A DNA stretch of 64,000 nucleotides from Shewanella frigidimarina (GCF_003797125.1 NZ_RKKE01000003.1:62001-126000); one strand, 5' to 3'; positions 19,295 to 27,775 are shown, counted from the stretch's first letter. Numbers and translations are program-made. The notes: generated from the sequence alone by a model not told the origin.

Positions 19295-19687
19295 TTGCGT
19301 AAAGCCCACTTAATCATGATGTTTGTCTTACTGACGTTTGTCGGTCAGGCTTTTTCGTCTGTGATTATGTCAGCTAATATGCCAATGAGCTCAATGACAA
19401 AGTCAACATTATCGACAGATAATAACAATGCTTGTCATGACATGAATATGCAAAAGAATGCCATGAATAATATGAGTGACATGAGTGAAATGAGTGATAA
19501 TGAGAGTGATAATTGTTGTGCTCAAACTTGCCATTGTCCTGTCGGCTCATGTTTATCAGTCGCTTTAACGATGGCAATGCCAACGCTTAAATCAGAAGTC
19601 AGCTTAGTTAATTCTGCAACAATGTTTACCTCAGCACTAATGCCTCAGTATTTTTCATCTTTATACCGTCCTCCAATATTTGCCTAA
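19295..19687 (+). CDS. Second Met/Cys-rich secreted protein of the copper cassette
   Basis: About 130 aa if started at the TTG at 19295, which has GGAGAG six bases upstream. An earlier in-frame TTG at 19238 has none. Signal-like segment (HLIMMFVLLTFVGQAFSS), then Met-rich (MNMQKNAMNNMSDMSEM), then CCAQTCHCPVGSC and a tail ending LYRPPIFA. It shares layout with the protein at 18218 and the xPP-I-A ending. Probably a periplasmic copper-binding accessory; the function is inferred from composition and neighbours only. Confidence 0.65.
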   Translation: MRKAHLIMMFVLLTFVGQAFSSVIMSANMPMSSMTKSTLSTDNNNACHDMNMQKNAMNNMSDMSEMSDNESDNCCAQTCHCPVGSCLSVALTMAMPTLKSEVSLVNSATMFTSALMPQYFSSLYRPPIFA

Positions 19688-19775
19688 CATAGGCACAGTT
19701 ACGCCTTTTTTTTGCTAACTGTCCTAGCCAATCATGTAGTTTCAATTTTTTAACTTTTTTTCGGTTAATAAACTG

Positions 19776-19799
19776 ACATTAAACTGCGTTGTTTAATGT
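19776..19799. promoter_or_regulatory. Perfect palindrome upstream of the DUF411/copA operon
   Basis: ACATTAAAC (19776-19784) and GTTTAATGT (19791-19799) with a 6-bp spacer, ending 27 bp before the ATG at 19827. Candidate operator for a copper-responsive regulator, or a hairpin in the leader. No copper regulator gene lies in the window. Confidence 0.45.
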
Positions 19800-19826
19800 G
19801 ACGAAATTTGATTTGGAGGCAATATT

Positions 19827-20342
19827 ATGTCTGCTCTATATCGCAATTCTATTCGTTTTTTTCGTGTCATAGGTACTATTTTTATTCTGCAAATTATGGG
19901 AGGGATGTTACCTGCCCATGCAGCGGAGCCCGGCACTACGGCGCCATTACTCACTGTTTATAAAGATGCCAATTGTGGCTGTTGTGAGAAATGGCTTACT
20001 CATATTAGTGAGCGTGGATTTAATGTTGATGCCCACAATATTAACAACCTTTATGAGTTTAAACAGTCAAAGGGTATTCCTGCTTCAATGCAATCTTGTC
20101 ATACCGCAGTGTCATCTCAAGGTTATGTGTTTGAAGGGCATATCCCTGCAAAATTCATTAGTCGTTTTTTAGCCTCCCCCCCTAAAGATGCTATCGGCCT
20201 AACCGTTCCGGCTATGCCTGTGGGCAGCCCAGGTATGGAGTACCAAGATAAATTTATGCCATACCAAGTCTTACTGTTGAAAAATGATGGCAGTAGCCAG
20301 GTTTACGCCCAAGTGAACTCGCTTGAGGAGTCTGTGCAATGA
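19827..20342 (+). CDS. DUF411 metal-binding protein
   Basis: A 171-residue secreted protein (signal to about residue 31, ending PAHAAEP). The DUF411 core has VYKDANCGCCEKWL, a Cys-x-Cys-Cys copper-site candidate, followed by GIPASMQSCHTA and GHIPAKFISRFL. Family members accompany copper-resistance oxidases. GGAGG lies 8 bases before the ATG. Its stop overlaps the copA start (ATGA), which ties it translationally to the multicopper oxidase. Confidence 0.88.
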   Translation: MSALYRNSIRFFRVIGTIFILQIMGGMLPAHAAEPGTTAPLLTVYKDANCGCCEKWLTHISERGFNVDAHNINNLYEFKQSKGIPASMQSCHTAVSSQGYVFEGHIPAKFISRFLASPPKDAIGLTVPAMPVGSPGMEYQDKFMPYQVLLLKNDGSSQVYAQVNSLEESVQ

Positions 20343-22372
20343 AATCTCAATACATGATAAAACCGATGATTCAAACGACAAACAGTGAACTCAACAACAG
20401 CCGACGCCGGTTTGTGTTTGGTGCATCCGCCATGTTGGCATTGATGTCGATCCCTTTCCCTAAAAATGCCGTTGCCAATGCGTTAAGCCAATCGTTGAGC
20501 CAGCTTTCTGGCAAAGTGTTCGACTTATCAATTGATTATAAAATGGTTAATTTTACCGGAAAATCTGCTCGGGCCACTGTGGTAAACCAATTACTGCCCG
20601 CGCCGTTATTACGTTGGAAAGAAGGTGAAACAGTCACCTTAAGAGTAAAAAACAATCTCGACCATGATAGCTCTATTCACTGGCACGGTATTATTTTACC
20701 CACCGAAATGGACGGTGTGCCTGGCTTTAGCTTTGATGGTATTAAACCCGGTGAAACATTTGAGTATCAATTTACCGTCCAGCAAAGTGGCACATATTGG
20801 TATCACAGTCATTCAGGCTATCAAGAACAAATCGGTTTATTCGGCGCTATTGTGATTGATCCAGCGACCCCCGATCCGGTCATATATGACCGTGACTATG
20901 TGATCATGCTGTCTGATTGGTCTGACGAAGCCCCTGAAAATATTTATGCCAAATTAAAAAAACAAGCCGATTACTATAATTACCGTGAGCGTACGGTAAT
21001 GGATTTTTTCTCTGACGTAGATAAAAATGGCTTAGCCAATACGTGGAACGCTCGTTCGATGTGGAATAACGCGCGCATGAGTGACAGCGACATATCTGAT
21101 GTTACGGGTTCAACTTACACCTATTTAATGAATGGCAATCCACCGCAACAGGGCTGGCAAGGGTTGTTTAAACAAGGTGAGAAGGTGCGCTTACGCTTTA
21201 TAAATAGTTCTGCTATGACCATATTTGATGTGCGTATACCGGGCCTTAAGATGAGTGTTGTCGCCAGTGATGGTCAGAACATTCAACCGGTTTCTGTGGA
21301 TGAATTTCGAATAGGTGTTGCTGAAACCTATGATGTGGTTATTGAGCCAGAGGTTGATAATGCCTACTGTATTTTCGCTCAAAGTATTGACCGTACCGGC
21401 TTTACGGTAGGTAACCTTACTTCAGATGCCAGTTTACATGCTCCTATTCCCCCAATGGATCCAAGGCCAGTCCTTGGCCACAGTGATATGGGCATGGATA
21501 TGAGTGGTATGGATATGAGTGGTATGGATATGAGCGGTATGGATCATAGCAAAATGGCTATGGGCGCTGGTGATATGCCTAGCATGGATCATAGCAAAAT
21601 GGACATGGGTGGCGGTGATATGCCAAGCATGGACCACAGCAAGATGGCTATGGGCGGCGGTGATATGCCTGGCATGGATCATAGCAAAATGGCTATGGGC
21701 GGCGGTGATATGCCTGGCATGGGTCACAGCAAGATGGCTATGGGTGGCGGTGATATGTCAGGCATGGATCACAGCAAAATGGCCATGGACGCTGCGAAAG
21801 CGACAGTCTCAGGACTAGGGCTTGCAGGCTTTGGCAGTAACAATGAAATTAAACACATTGACACCGAGTTCGGCCCACAAGTGGATATGCGTGCCGATGC
21901 GCCAAAAAGTGGCTTACACGATCCTGGGATTGGATTGCGTGACCATCAACAACAATTCAATCGCAAAGTATTAACCTATGGCGATATTAAAGGCTTACAT
22001 CCTACCTACGACACACGCCAACCTAGCCGCGAAATTCAACTGCATTTAACCGGCAATATGAACCGATATATGTGGTCTGTGAATGGGGTGAAATTTATGG
22101 ACGCCGCGCCATTAGAGTTTGTATACGGAGAAAGACTGCGGATCACCTTAGTGAACGACACGATGATGACTCACCCTATGCATTTGCATGGTATGTGGAG
22201 TGAGTTAGAGACAGGCGATGCTGATTTTATTCCCCGTAAGCACACGGTATTAGTTCAGCCGGGTTCTAAGATCAGTTACTTAGTCACCGCCGATGCAAAA
22301 GGGCAATGGGCATATCATTGCCACTTGTTATTCCACATGCCAGGCATGTTCAGAAAAGTCGTGGTGAAATAA
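20339..22372 (+). CDS. copA: Multicopper oxidase CopA
   Basis: A periplasmic copper-tolerance oxidase, exported folded by Tat (SRRRFVFGASAML near residues 21-33). The copper ligands are present in order: HWHG (H114, H116), WYHSHSG, HPMHLHG (H612-H617) and HCHLLFH (type 1 Cys661), then the axial Met. A roughly 100-residue Met/His-rich insertion (about residues 386-483) built of tandem repeats lies between domains 2 and 3 and probably binds Cu(I). 677 aa. It is coupled by overlap to the DUF411 gene and followed 11 bp later by copB. Confidence 0.95.
   Translation: MKSQYMIKPMIQTTNSELNNSRRRFVFGASAMLALMSIPFPKNAVANALSQSLSQLSGKVFDLSIDYKMVNFTGKSARATVVNQLLPAPLLRWKEGETVTLRVKNNLDHDSSIHWHGIILPTEMDGVPGFSFDGIKPGETFEYQFTVQQSGTYWYHSHSGYQEQIGLFGAIVIDPATPDPVIYDRDYVIMLSDWSDEAPENIYAKLKKQADYYNYRERTVMDFFSDVDKNGLANTWNARSMWNNARMSDSDISDVTGSTYTYLMNGNPPQQGWQGLFKQGEKVRLRFINSSAMTIFDVRIPGLKMSVVASDGQNIQPVSVDEFRIGVAETYDVVIEPEVDNAYCIFAQSIDRTGFTVGNLTSDASLHAPIPPMDPRPVLGHSDMGMDMSGMDMSGMDMSGMDHSKMAMGAGDMPSMDHSKMDMGGGDMPSMDHSKMAMGGGDMPGMDHSKMAMGGGDMPGMGHSKMAMGGGDMSGMDHSKMAMDAAKATVSGLGLAGFGSNNEIKHIDTEFGPQVDMRADAPKSGLHDPGIGLRDHQQQFNRKVLTYGDIKGLHPTYDTRQPSREIQLHLTGNMNRYMWSVNGVKFMDAAPLEFVYGERLRITLVNDTMMTHPMHLHGMWSELETGDADFIPRKHTVLVQPGSKISYLVTADAKGQWAYHCHLLFHMPGMFRKVVVK
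21494..21787 (+). repeat. In-frame tandem repeats encoding the Met/His-rich region of CopA
   Basis: Three 15-bp units (MDMSG) at 21494-21538. They are followed by five 45-bp units from 21539 (consensus MDHSKMAMGGGDMPG) and a partial sixth unit to 21787. DNA copies are nearly identical, so copy number may vary between strains. Confidence 0.9.
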
Positions 22373-22383
22373 GGGGAATACAG

Positions 22384-23097
22384 ATGAATAAAACGAATTT
22401 AATGGCCTTGGGACTGTTGAGTCTGAGCGCCACATTGACTAGCTCAGCTGTGTTTGCCGGCGGTAATGATGACCCTCTATTAACAAAAGTCATGCTGGAT
22501 CAATTTGAAAAAGGCGTCGATCCGCAAGATCCTACCCAGTTTAGTGCACAAGCATGGTTAGGTTACGATTTGAATAAGTTGTGGCTTAAAACCGAAGGTG
22601 AATATTCAAATAGTGATAAGCAAGACCTTGAAATTCAGGCTCTTTACAGTAAGCCCATCGCACCATACTGGGATGTACAATTCGGTATTAAAACCGATAT
22701 CAAACCGACGCCGAACCGTAATTGGGCTGTGATTGGGGTTCAAGGGTTAGCGCCATATTTCTTTGATATTGATGCGGCCTTATTCATCGGTGAACAAGGC
22801 CGTACGGCTATGCGTGTGAGTGCGGAATATGAACTGTTAATCACTCAAAAATTGATACTCACACCTGAAGTAGAAGTTAATTTATTTGGTAAAGACGATG
22901 CTGAACTTGGAATAGGCTCAGGCTTATCTGACGTCAGTGCAGGGCTGCGATTGAGATACGAGATTGTTCGAGAGTTCGCACCCTATATCGGTGTTGATTG
23001 GCGTCAGAAACTCGGTAATACCGCCGATTACGCCCGAAGTGAAGGGGAAGATACACAAGAAACCCAGTTTGTTATTGGTTTTAGCGCGTGGTTCTAA
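22384..23097 (+). CDS. copB: Outer-membrane copper resistance protein CopB
   Basis: A 237-aa beta-barrel protein that partners CopA. Signal peptide to about residue 24 (SSAVFAGG), then alternating strands with WLGYDLNKLWLKTEGEYS, GVQGLAPYFFDIDAALFIG and a C-terminal aromatic residue (FSAWF), as in outer membrane proteins. It lacks the long Met-rich N-terminal segment found in some CopB proteins. AAGGGG precedes the ATG at 22384. An upstream in-frame extension overlaps copA and is not used. Confidence 0.9.
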   Translation: MNKTNLMALGLLSLSATLTSSAVFAGGNDDPLLTKVMLDQFEKGVDPQDPTQFSAQAWLGYDLNKLWLKTEGEYSNSDKQDLEIQALYSKPIAPYWDVQFGIKTDIKPTPNRNWAVIGVQGLAPYFFDIDAALFIGEQGRTAMRVSAEYELLITQKLILTPEVEVNLFGKDDAELGIGSGLSDVSAGLRLRYEIVREFAPYIGVDWRQKLGNTADYARSEGEDTQETQFVIGFSAWF

Positions 23098-23212
23098 GTC
23101 CTCGTTCGTACACTGAGTTATAAGCTTGGCGCCAAGATGTTAGCTAAGCCAATATTTAATCATTTATGTAAACCGTTTTTCGATCGTTAAAAACAATATA
23201 AAAGGAAATATC

Positions 23213-23635
23213 ATGAAATTATTTAACCGCGTTTTAGTCGTAACAAGTCTATTCCTTAGTGCTTCAGCATTTGCTCATGTCGGACTGGGCAGTTCTATGC
23301 CCGCTAACGGTGCCATGCTAAGTCAAGCCCCAACAACGCTTGAACTGACCTTTACGGCTCCGGTACGTTTGGTCAAATTAACAATGCAAGATGAGAAGCA
23401 ACAAAGCGTACCGCTAACATTACCTTCAAGTGCGACCAGCCAAGCAGCATTTTCATTCGCTCTACCAGCATTAAGCGCAGCTAATTACACGGTTAACTGG
23501 ATGATCATGGGTGACGACGGTCATAAGATGAAAGGCAACATGAGCTTTATGCTTCACGACTCTGGCATGAACACTCGCAGTGCACCGCCTATGACAATGG
23601 AGCATGAGACTAGCGAGCACACTGCACATCAATAA
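23213..23635 (+). CDS. copC: Periplasmic copper-binding protein CopC
   Basis: 140 aa with a signal peptide ending ASAFA, so that the mature protein starts at His (AHVGLGSSMP), the conserved N-terminal Cu(II) ligand. The beta-sandwich region has LELTFTAPVRLVKL and a GDDGHKMKGNMSF segment with the second conserved His. The tail is rich in Met and His (MTMEHETSEHTAHQ). It lies 14 bp before copD and presumably passes copper to it. Confidence 0.92.
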   Translation: MKLFNRVLVVTSLFLSASAFAHVGLGSSMPANGAMLSQAPTTLELTFTAPVRLVKLTMQDEKQQSVPLTLPSSATSQAAFSFALPALSAANYTVNWMIMGDDGHKMKGNMSFMLHDSGMNTRSAPPMTMEHETSEHTAHQ

Positions 23636-23649
23636 GTGGATGAGTAAAC

Positions 23650-24558
23650 ATGATATTAACCGTATTTGAAATATCGGTGTTGATATCTAAATGGGTTATC
23701 TATCTGAGTGTTGCCGCCGTTATTGGCGGCACATTGATGCAATACCTCATTAAGGGTCAACTTAATCTGAGCATTAGCGTTACAAAATATACCGGCCTAG
23801 GTGCTGTTTTGGGGTTGATTGCCGTCAGTATCAATTATTTTGCGCAAGTAGGGGCTTTTGCAGAAAACGGCTTGATGGGAATATTTGATGCGCAGATGCA
23901 TGCTTTTCTGTGGCCAACCCAGGTAGGGCAAACGGTGCTTTGGCGCTTAATCGGTTTTGGGTTAATGCTAGTGGCTAGTGGTTTACTGTTACATAAGAAC
24001 CGTTATATCAAAACGTTTTCAGCTGTATTAGCGATTATCAGCTGTCTGTTAATTGCTGTCACGTTTACTTTTATTGGCCATAGCACTGAACTGGGATTGC
24101 TTGCTCAAGGCTTAATATTGATACACGTGTTGATCATTGGCAGTTGGATAGGGGCTTTTTATCCATTATGGAAATTATGCAGCACCGATGACCACAGTGA
24201 TGACAACATCGTCATAAAAAATGTCATGGATACATTTGGTCGTTTAGGCATAGTGATTGTCATTCTAGTGTTGCTTTCAGGCATGGGAATGGTGTGGATG
24301 TTGTTTGATAGTCCCACTGAATTATTCAGTTCCGATTATGGTATTGCGGTCACCATCAAGCTCTGTTTGGTGGCTATCATTTTGCTTATAGCAGCATGGC
24401 ATAAATTGGTTTTAGTACCGAAATTAACGATTGCGAACCCATCACTCGCAAAACAAAAACTACAAAAATCGATTGGATTAGAAGCATTAATAGCAGTACT
24501 GATATTAGCGACAACAGCGGTACTTTCGAGCGTGCTAGGTCCTATGAGCCTTGGATAA
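23650..24558 (+). CDS. copD: Copper resistance membrane protein CopD
   Basis: A 302-aa inner-membrane protein with about eight hydrophobic helices and a CopD C-terminal domain. Conserved features include VGQTVLWRLIGF, FIGHSTELGLLAQGL (conserved His) and HVLIIGSWIGAFYPL. It is thought to move copper across the inner membrane together with CopC. It follows copC in the same operon. Confidence 0.9.
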   Translation: MILTVFEISVLISKWVIYLSVAAVIGGTLMQYLIKGQLNLSISVTKYTGLGAVLGLIAVSINYFAQVGAFAENGLMGIFDAQMHAFLWPTQVGQTVLWRLIGFGLMLVASGLLLHKNRYIKTFSAVLAIISCLLIAVTFTFIGHSTELGLLAQGLILIHVLIIGSWIGAFYPLWKLCSTDDHSDDNIVIKNVMDTFGRLGIVIVILVLLSGMGMVWMLFDSPTELFSSDYGIAVTIKLCLVAIILLIAAWHKLVLVPKLTIANPSLAKQKLQKSIGLEALIAVLILATTAVLSSVLGPMSLG

Positions 24559-24585
24559 TCACTATAAATTAACAGAGAGATAAAA

Positions 24586-25077
24586 ATGAAAAATAGACCT
24601 TTAACAATACTCATAACAACCGGGATATTACTGATGTCCGCAGGACAAAGCTCATTGAGCTTCGCCCATGGTGATGAAACTCACCCTATAGAACAAAAAG
24701 CGTTTATCGGTGTTGATTCCGCCGCGGGTAATGTCGTCAAACAATTTCATGCTGCATTACAAATGGGCAATGAGGCTATTGTTAGGCAGTCATTAGCAGC
24801 CAATGTGCAAATTTATGAAGGTGGAAAAGTAGAACGTTCACTTACGGAGTATGCCAATCATCACATGCTTGCGGATATGGCCTACTTAAAAGGGTTAACC
24901 ATAACGCCAAAAGAACACCAAATAACGATTACAGGTGACATTGCTATTTCAACGTCAATAAGTCACGCCCAAGGTGAATATAAAGGTAAAAGTATTGACT
25001 CAATGACCATGGAAACGCTTGTGTTAATTAAACAAGCGGATGGTCATTGGAAAATAACCCACGTGCACTGGTCGTAA
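24586..25077 (+). CDS. Secreted SnoaL/DUF4440-like protein
   Basis: 163 aa. Signal peptide ends near SFAHG, so the mature protein may start with a His-rich segment (AHGDETHP) that could bind copper. The rest has an NTF2-like fold signature: VVKQFHAALQMGNEA near the start and HWKITHVHWS at the end. Last gene of the copper cassette, 27 bp after copD with AGAGA before the ATG. Similar proteins often end cop operons; the specific role is unknown. Confidence 0.78.
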   Translation: MKNRPLTILITTGILLMSAGQSSLSFAHGDETHPIEQKAFIGVDSAAGNVVKQFHAALQMGNEAIVRQSLAANVQIYEGGKVERSLTEYANHHMLADMAYLKGLTITPKEHQITITGDIAISTSISHAQGEYKGKSIDSMTMETLVLIKQADGHWKITHVHWS

Positions 25078-25155
25078 ACATAACAAGTTCATCATGTAGA
25101 TAAAGGATTATCTCGAGCCACTTTGTAGGTGCTCCCAAGAAAACCACAAAGACTC

Positions 25156-25180
25156 ATATCATGTAATAACATGATATTTT
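25156..25180 (+). terminator. Possible terminator of the copper operon
   Basis: ATATCATG and CATGATAT pair across a 6-base loop and are followed by TTTT. The stem is weak and AT-rich, 79 bp after the last stop. Confidence 0.5.
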
Positions 25181-25328
25181 ATGGAAAAGGATTTCCTCTT
25201 TTTTAAGTCAATCCATTCACCATCCTTCATCGTTTTGTTTAATCCTCGCACGCCTTATGACAGGTAAAATACTTGTCATCATAAATAATGTCACGCGTCA
25301 CAAAACTCAAACCAGAATCGAAATTATT

Positions 25329-25372
25329 ATTGGCATATGCTAATAATAAGAGTATATATTGCATATGCCAAT
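25329..25372. promoter_or_regulatory. Perfect 12-bp inverted repeat upstream of the NifX-like gene
   Basis: ATTGGCATATGC (25329-25340) and GCATATGCCAAT (25361-25372) flank 20 A/T-rich bases. It lies about 165-208 bp before the NifX-like start, a distance that suits an upstream activator site. I found no -24/-12 promoter between it and the gene. Confidence 0.45.
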
Positions 25373-25536
25373 TACTATTATTCGATTAATTTAAGCAGAT
25401 AATGTCAAGCCTCCAAAAATAAACGAAGATTCTAGGACGCTCTCGGCAAAAGCTGTTTTAAGCCCAGTGGCATGTCGATAAACCAAGTTGGAACAACTGC
25501 GTTTAATCGATTTGTTAAAAATGCACATGAGGAGAC

Positions 25537-26088
25537 ATGATGATTACTGCCATACCTATGAAAGACCAACATATTGCCAACCACTTTAGCCGTGCCGATG
25601 AGATGCTATTCATTGATGAGCAAGGCCAAGTAAAAGGGCGCTTTGCAAACCCAGCATTAACAGAAGGATGTGAAGGTAAACAACAATTGGTCAGTATGAT
25701 ACTGGCAAATGGAGCGGATCGCGTCATCGTACGCAACATTGGCCAACAGCTTTTATCTAAGTTATTAAGCCAACAGTTGAGTGTATTTCACGCAAAAAAT
25801 GGTCGCACAGCAATAGAGTATTTTGCTAGTGGTCATTTAGCGGACTGTGAGCCATTTACCGAGGCAAGTCAGGGGCGACCATCAATCAATAATATTGCTA
25901 AGAAAGCCAATGGTGGTTGCTGTAACCATGAACATGATCATCAACACGCTCATGGTGAAGAAGACTGTCATAACCAATCTGACTCGGGGGTACATAAACG
26001 TTGCTGCGAGTCTAAATCTGAATTGGCGAATGAAACAGCTACAATGAAACGTTGCTGTAATAAAAAACATCCACTAATTGCTCATTAA
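25537..26088 (+). CDS. NifX/NafY-like domain protein with Cys/His-rich tail
   Basis: 183 aa. Residues 1-105 match the dinitrogenase FeMo-cofactor binding fold (MITAIPMKDQHIANHFSRAD, then EGKQQLVSMILANGADRVIV and FASGHLADCEPF). Such domains occur outside nitrogen fixation as metal or Fe-S cluster carriers. The C-terminal 65 residues hold three Cys-Cys pairs and a His cluster (GGCCNHEHDHQHAHG, KRCCESK, KRCCNKK), a likely metal-binding tail. GGAG precedes the tandem ATGs. It is convergent with the sigma-54 activator. No nif structural genes are present. Confidence 0.8.
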   Translation: MMITAIPMKDQHIANHFSRADEMLFIDEQGQVKGRFANPALTEGCEGKQQLVSMILANGADRVIVRNIGQQLLSKLLSQQLSVFHAKNGRTAIEYFASGHLADCEPFTEASQGRPSINNIAKKANGGCCNHEHDHQHAHGEEDCHNQSDSGVHKRCCESKSELANETATMKRCCNKKHPLIAH

Positions 26089-26125
26089 TGATCACTAGGC
26101 ATGTTTTGTCACAGCGTTGTGGTGG

Positions 26126-27442
26126 CTAGCTAAGCTTTAAACCATAGCGTTGTAATTTTCGATATAAGGTACGCACACTGATATTAAGCGTGAGCGCTAG
26201 TTCGGCTGGCGATCCTGCATATTGCTCACATACCTGCGAAAGGTACGCACATTCCATGTCATCTAACGTCATCAGTTCGGTGTTAAGTTTTACAGCAATT
26301 TTTTCATCCGTAGATGTGCGACTAAGTTGAACGCTTTCAGGCAAATCACTGCTGTGTATAACATCCTCATTGGCGATAAGTGCCGATTGCTCAATAATAT
26401 TTTTCAATTCGCGAATATTTCCCGGAAATGCATAACGACTCAAAAGAGTTAATGCATTGCTCGAAAACTTTTTATGTTTGTAATCAGAATATTTAATAAA
26501 GTGATTCACCAGCGTTGGAATGTCATCATAGCGCTCACGTAACGAGGGTAAGTAAATCGGAAATCCTGCAATGCGGTAATACAGGTCGCGCCTAAATTCA
26601 CCTTTTTCAACTAAATCGAGTAAATTCTTATGGCTGGCACTGACTAGCCTAAAGTCAGAACGTTTCTGTTTTAATCCGCCGACGGCACGATAACACTGGG
26701 TTTCAAGTAACCTGAGTAACTTCACTTGCATGTTCATCGGTACATCGCCAATTTCATCAAAAAACACCGTTCCACCGTGCGCTATTTCAATCAAGCCTTT
26801 TTTACTGCTTGTCGCCCCTGTAAATGCACCTTTTTCATAACCGAACAGCTCACTTTCGAACAGGTTTTCACTCAGCCCAGTACATTCAATCACCACAAAT
26901 GGTTTATCATTTCGGTTGCTGGCCTGATGTACCGCTTTAGCGACTAATTCTTTACCTGAACCAGTTTCACCTTGTAACAGTACCGCTATATTGGATTGAG
27001 ATGCTCGATTAATCCTGTTGAGCATCAGCTTAAATGGCGCTGACTGACCGACCATAGTGCCTTTTTTTGATTCCGTCGATGCGTAATCTATAGCATCTAA
27101 AATCTCTAGGAACCCCAATACCATGCCACTGTTATCTTTTATGGGTTTCATTAAAATGTCGCAGTAAGACTTACCTTGCACCGTGCTGTGAATATGCACT
27201 GCACTGGCAGCTCGGTTAGTACTCTGGCATTGTAATAACGGGCATTCCTCACCGTGTTTATCGCAAGATTGGTCACTGTGATGAGATATTTGATGGCATT
27301 TACTTTGGCCTAAAATGACGTCGGCATCATAGGTTTCTCTATAGGCTTGGTTAACCGCATGGATCACATAATCGGGAGTAATAAAAATCGCCGGTTTATC
27401 AATGGCGTTTATCATAGATTGTACAACGGTGGTGTTGTTCAT
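26126..27442 (-). CDS. PAS-domain sigma-54-dependent transcriptional activator
   Basis: 438 aa. An N-terminal PAS domain contains an unusual Cys/His cluster (KCHQISHHSDQSCDKHGEEC, then CPLLQC) that could bind a metal, a cluster or react with sulfur species. The AAA+ domain has Walker A GETGSGKE, the sigma-54 contact loop GAFTGA and Walker B VFFDEIGD. A Fis-type helix-turn-helix ends the protein (LALTLNISVRTLYRKLQRYG). It probably controls the neighbouring heme, persulfide and peroxiredoxin genes, two of which have sigma-54-like promoters. Confidence 0.9.
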   Translation of the reverse strand: MNNTTVVQSMINAIDKPAIFITPDYVIHAVNQAYRETYDADVILGQSKCHQISHHSDQSCDKHGEECPLLQCQSTNRAASAVHIHSTVQGKSYCDILMKPIKDNSGMVLGFLEILDAIDYASTESKKGTMVGQSAPFKLMLNRINRASQSNIAVLLQGETGSGKELVAKAVHQASNRNDKPFVVIECTGLSENLFESELFGYEKGAFTGATSSKKGLIEIAHGGTVFFDEIGDVPMNMQVKLLRLLETQCYRAVGGLKQKRSDFRLVSASHKNLLDLVEKGEFRRDLYYRIAGFPIYLPSLRERYDDIPTLVNHFIKYSDYKHKKFSSNALTLLSRYAFPGNIRELKNIIEQSALIANEDVIHSSDLPESVQLSRTSTDEKIAVKLNTELMTLDDMECAYLSQVCEQYAGSPAELALTLNISVRTLYRKLQRYGLKLS

Positions 27443-27485
27443 TGGTTACTCTCGCTTGCAATTTATATTAATCGGCCAACCTTTA

Positions 27486-27517
27486 TAATGACATTAATAG
27501 CACGATAAATGTCATTA
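27486..27517. promoter_or_regulatory. Inverted repeat, candidate sigma-54 activator binding site
   Basis: TAATGACATT (27486-27495) and AATGTCATTA (27508-27517), a perfect 10-bp repeat with a 12-bp spacer. It lies between the activator gene and the heme-protein gene, about 125-155 bp upstream of the -24/-12 element at 27642. Confidence 0.5.
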
Positions 27518-27527
27518 CGGTGTCATA

Positions 27528-27560
27528 TTTGTCACTCATTTGTCACTCATTTGTCACTCA
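27528..27560. repeat. 11-bp tandem repeat, three perfect units
   Basis: TTTGTCACTCA is repeated at 27528, 27539 and 27550, close to one helical turn apart, next to the inverted repeat. It may contribute regulator half-sites (GTCA) or be a neutral slippage array. Confidence 0.75.
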
Positions 27561-27641
27561 ACAACCTAGCATGGGTATCCTGTTAATTTCAATATTGTTT
27601 AAGCTAATGATTTTGAGCGATTAAACCTTACTAGCGTGATA

Positions 27642-27657
27642 TGGCACAAGCTTTGTA
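27642..27657 (+). promoter_or_regulatory. Sigma-54-type promoter before the DUF3365 gene
   Basis: TGGCACAAGCTTTGTA fits the -24 element exactly (TGGCAC). It has the correct spacing to a -12 element that reads TTGT instead of TTGC. It lies about 118 bp before the ATG at 27776. The imperfect -12 lowers confidence. Confidence 0.5.
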
Positions 27658-27775
27658 TTGATTGTGTTATAGCGCTTACGACCGAACGATGCACTGGCAG
27701 TAGTGAACCCATGTACGAAAATTATGCCCTGAAGTTAATGGGAATTGCCCGACTTGAAGACGAGGATGACAAATA

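Noticed and set aside
21494..21787. CRISPR array
   Set aside because: The repeats are contiguous without spacers and encode protein. No other spaced repeats of 25-40 bp were seen in the window.
21434..21818. Open frames on other strands and frames across the CopA repeat (His/Thr-rich or Trp-rich)
   Set aside because: They are artefacts of the 45-bp repeat; the CopA frame carries all copper ligands.
22306..22383. Upstream extension of copB into copA
   Set aside because: The ATG at 22384 has a ribosome site and is followed by a proper signal peptide.
25441..25536. Sigma-54 promoter directly before the NifX-like gene
   Set aside because: TGGCATG and TTGGAAC occur but have no TTGC at the required spacing.
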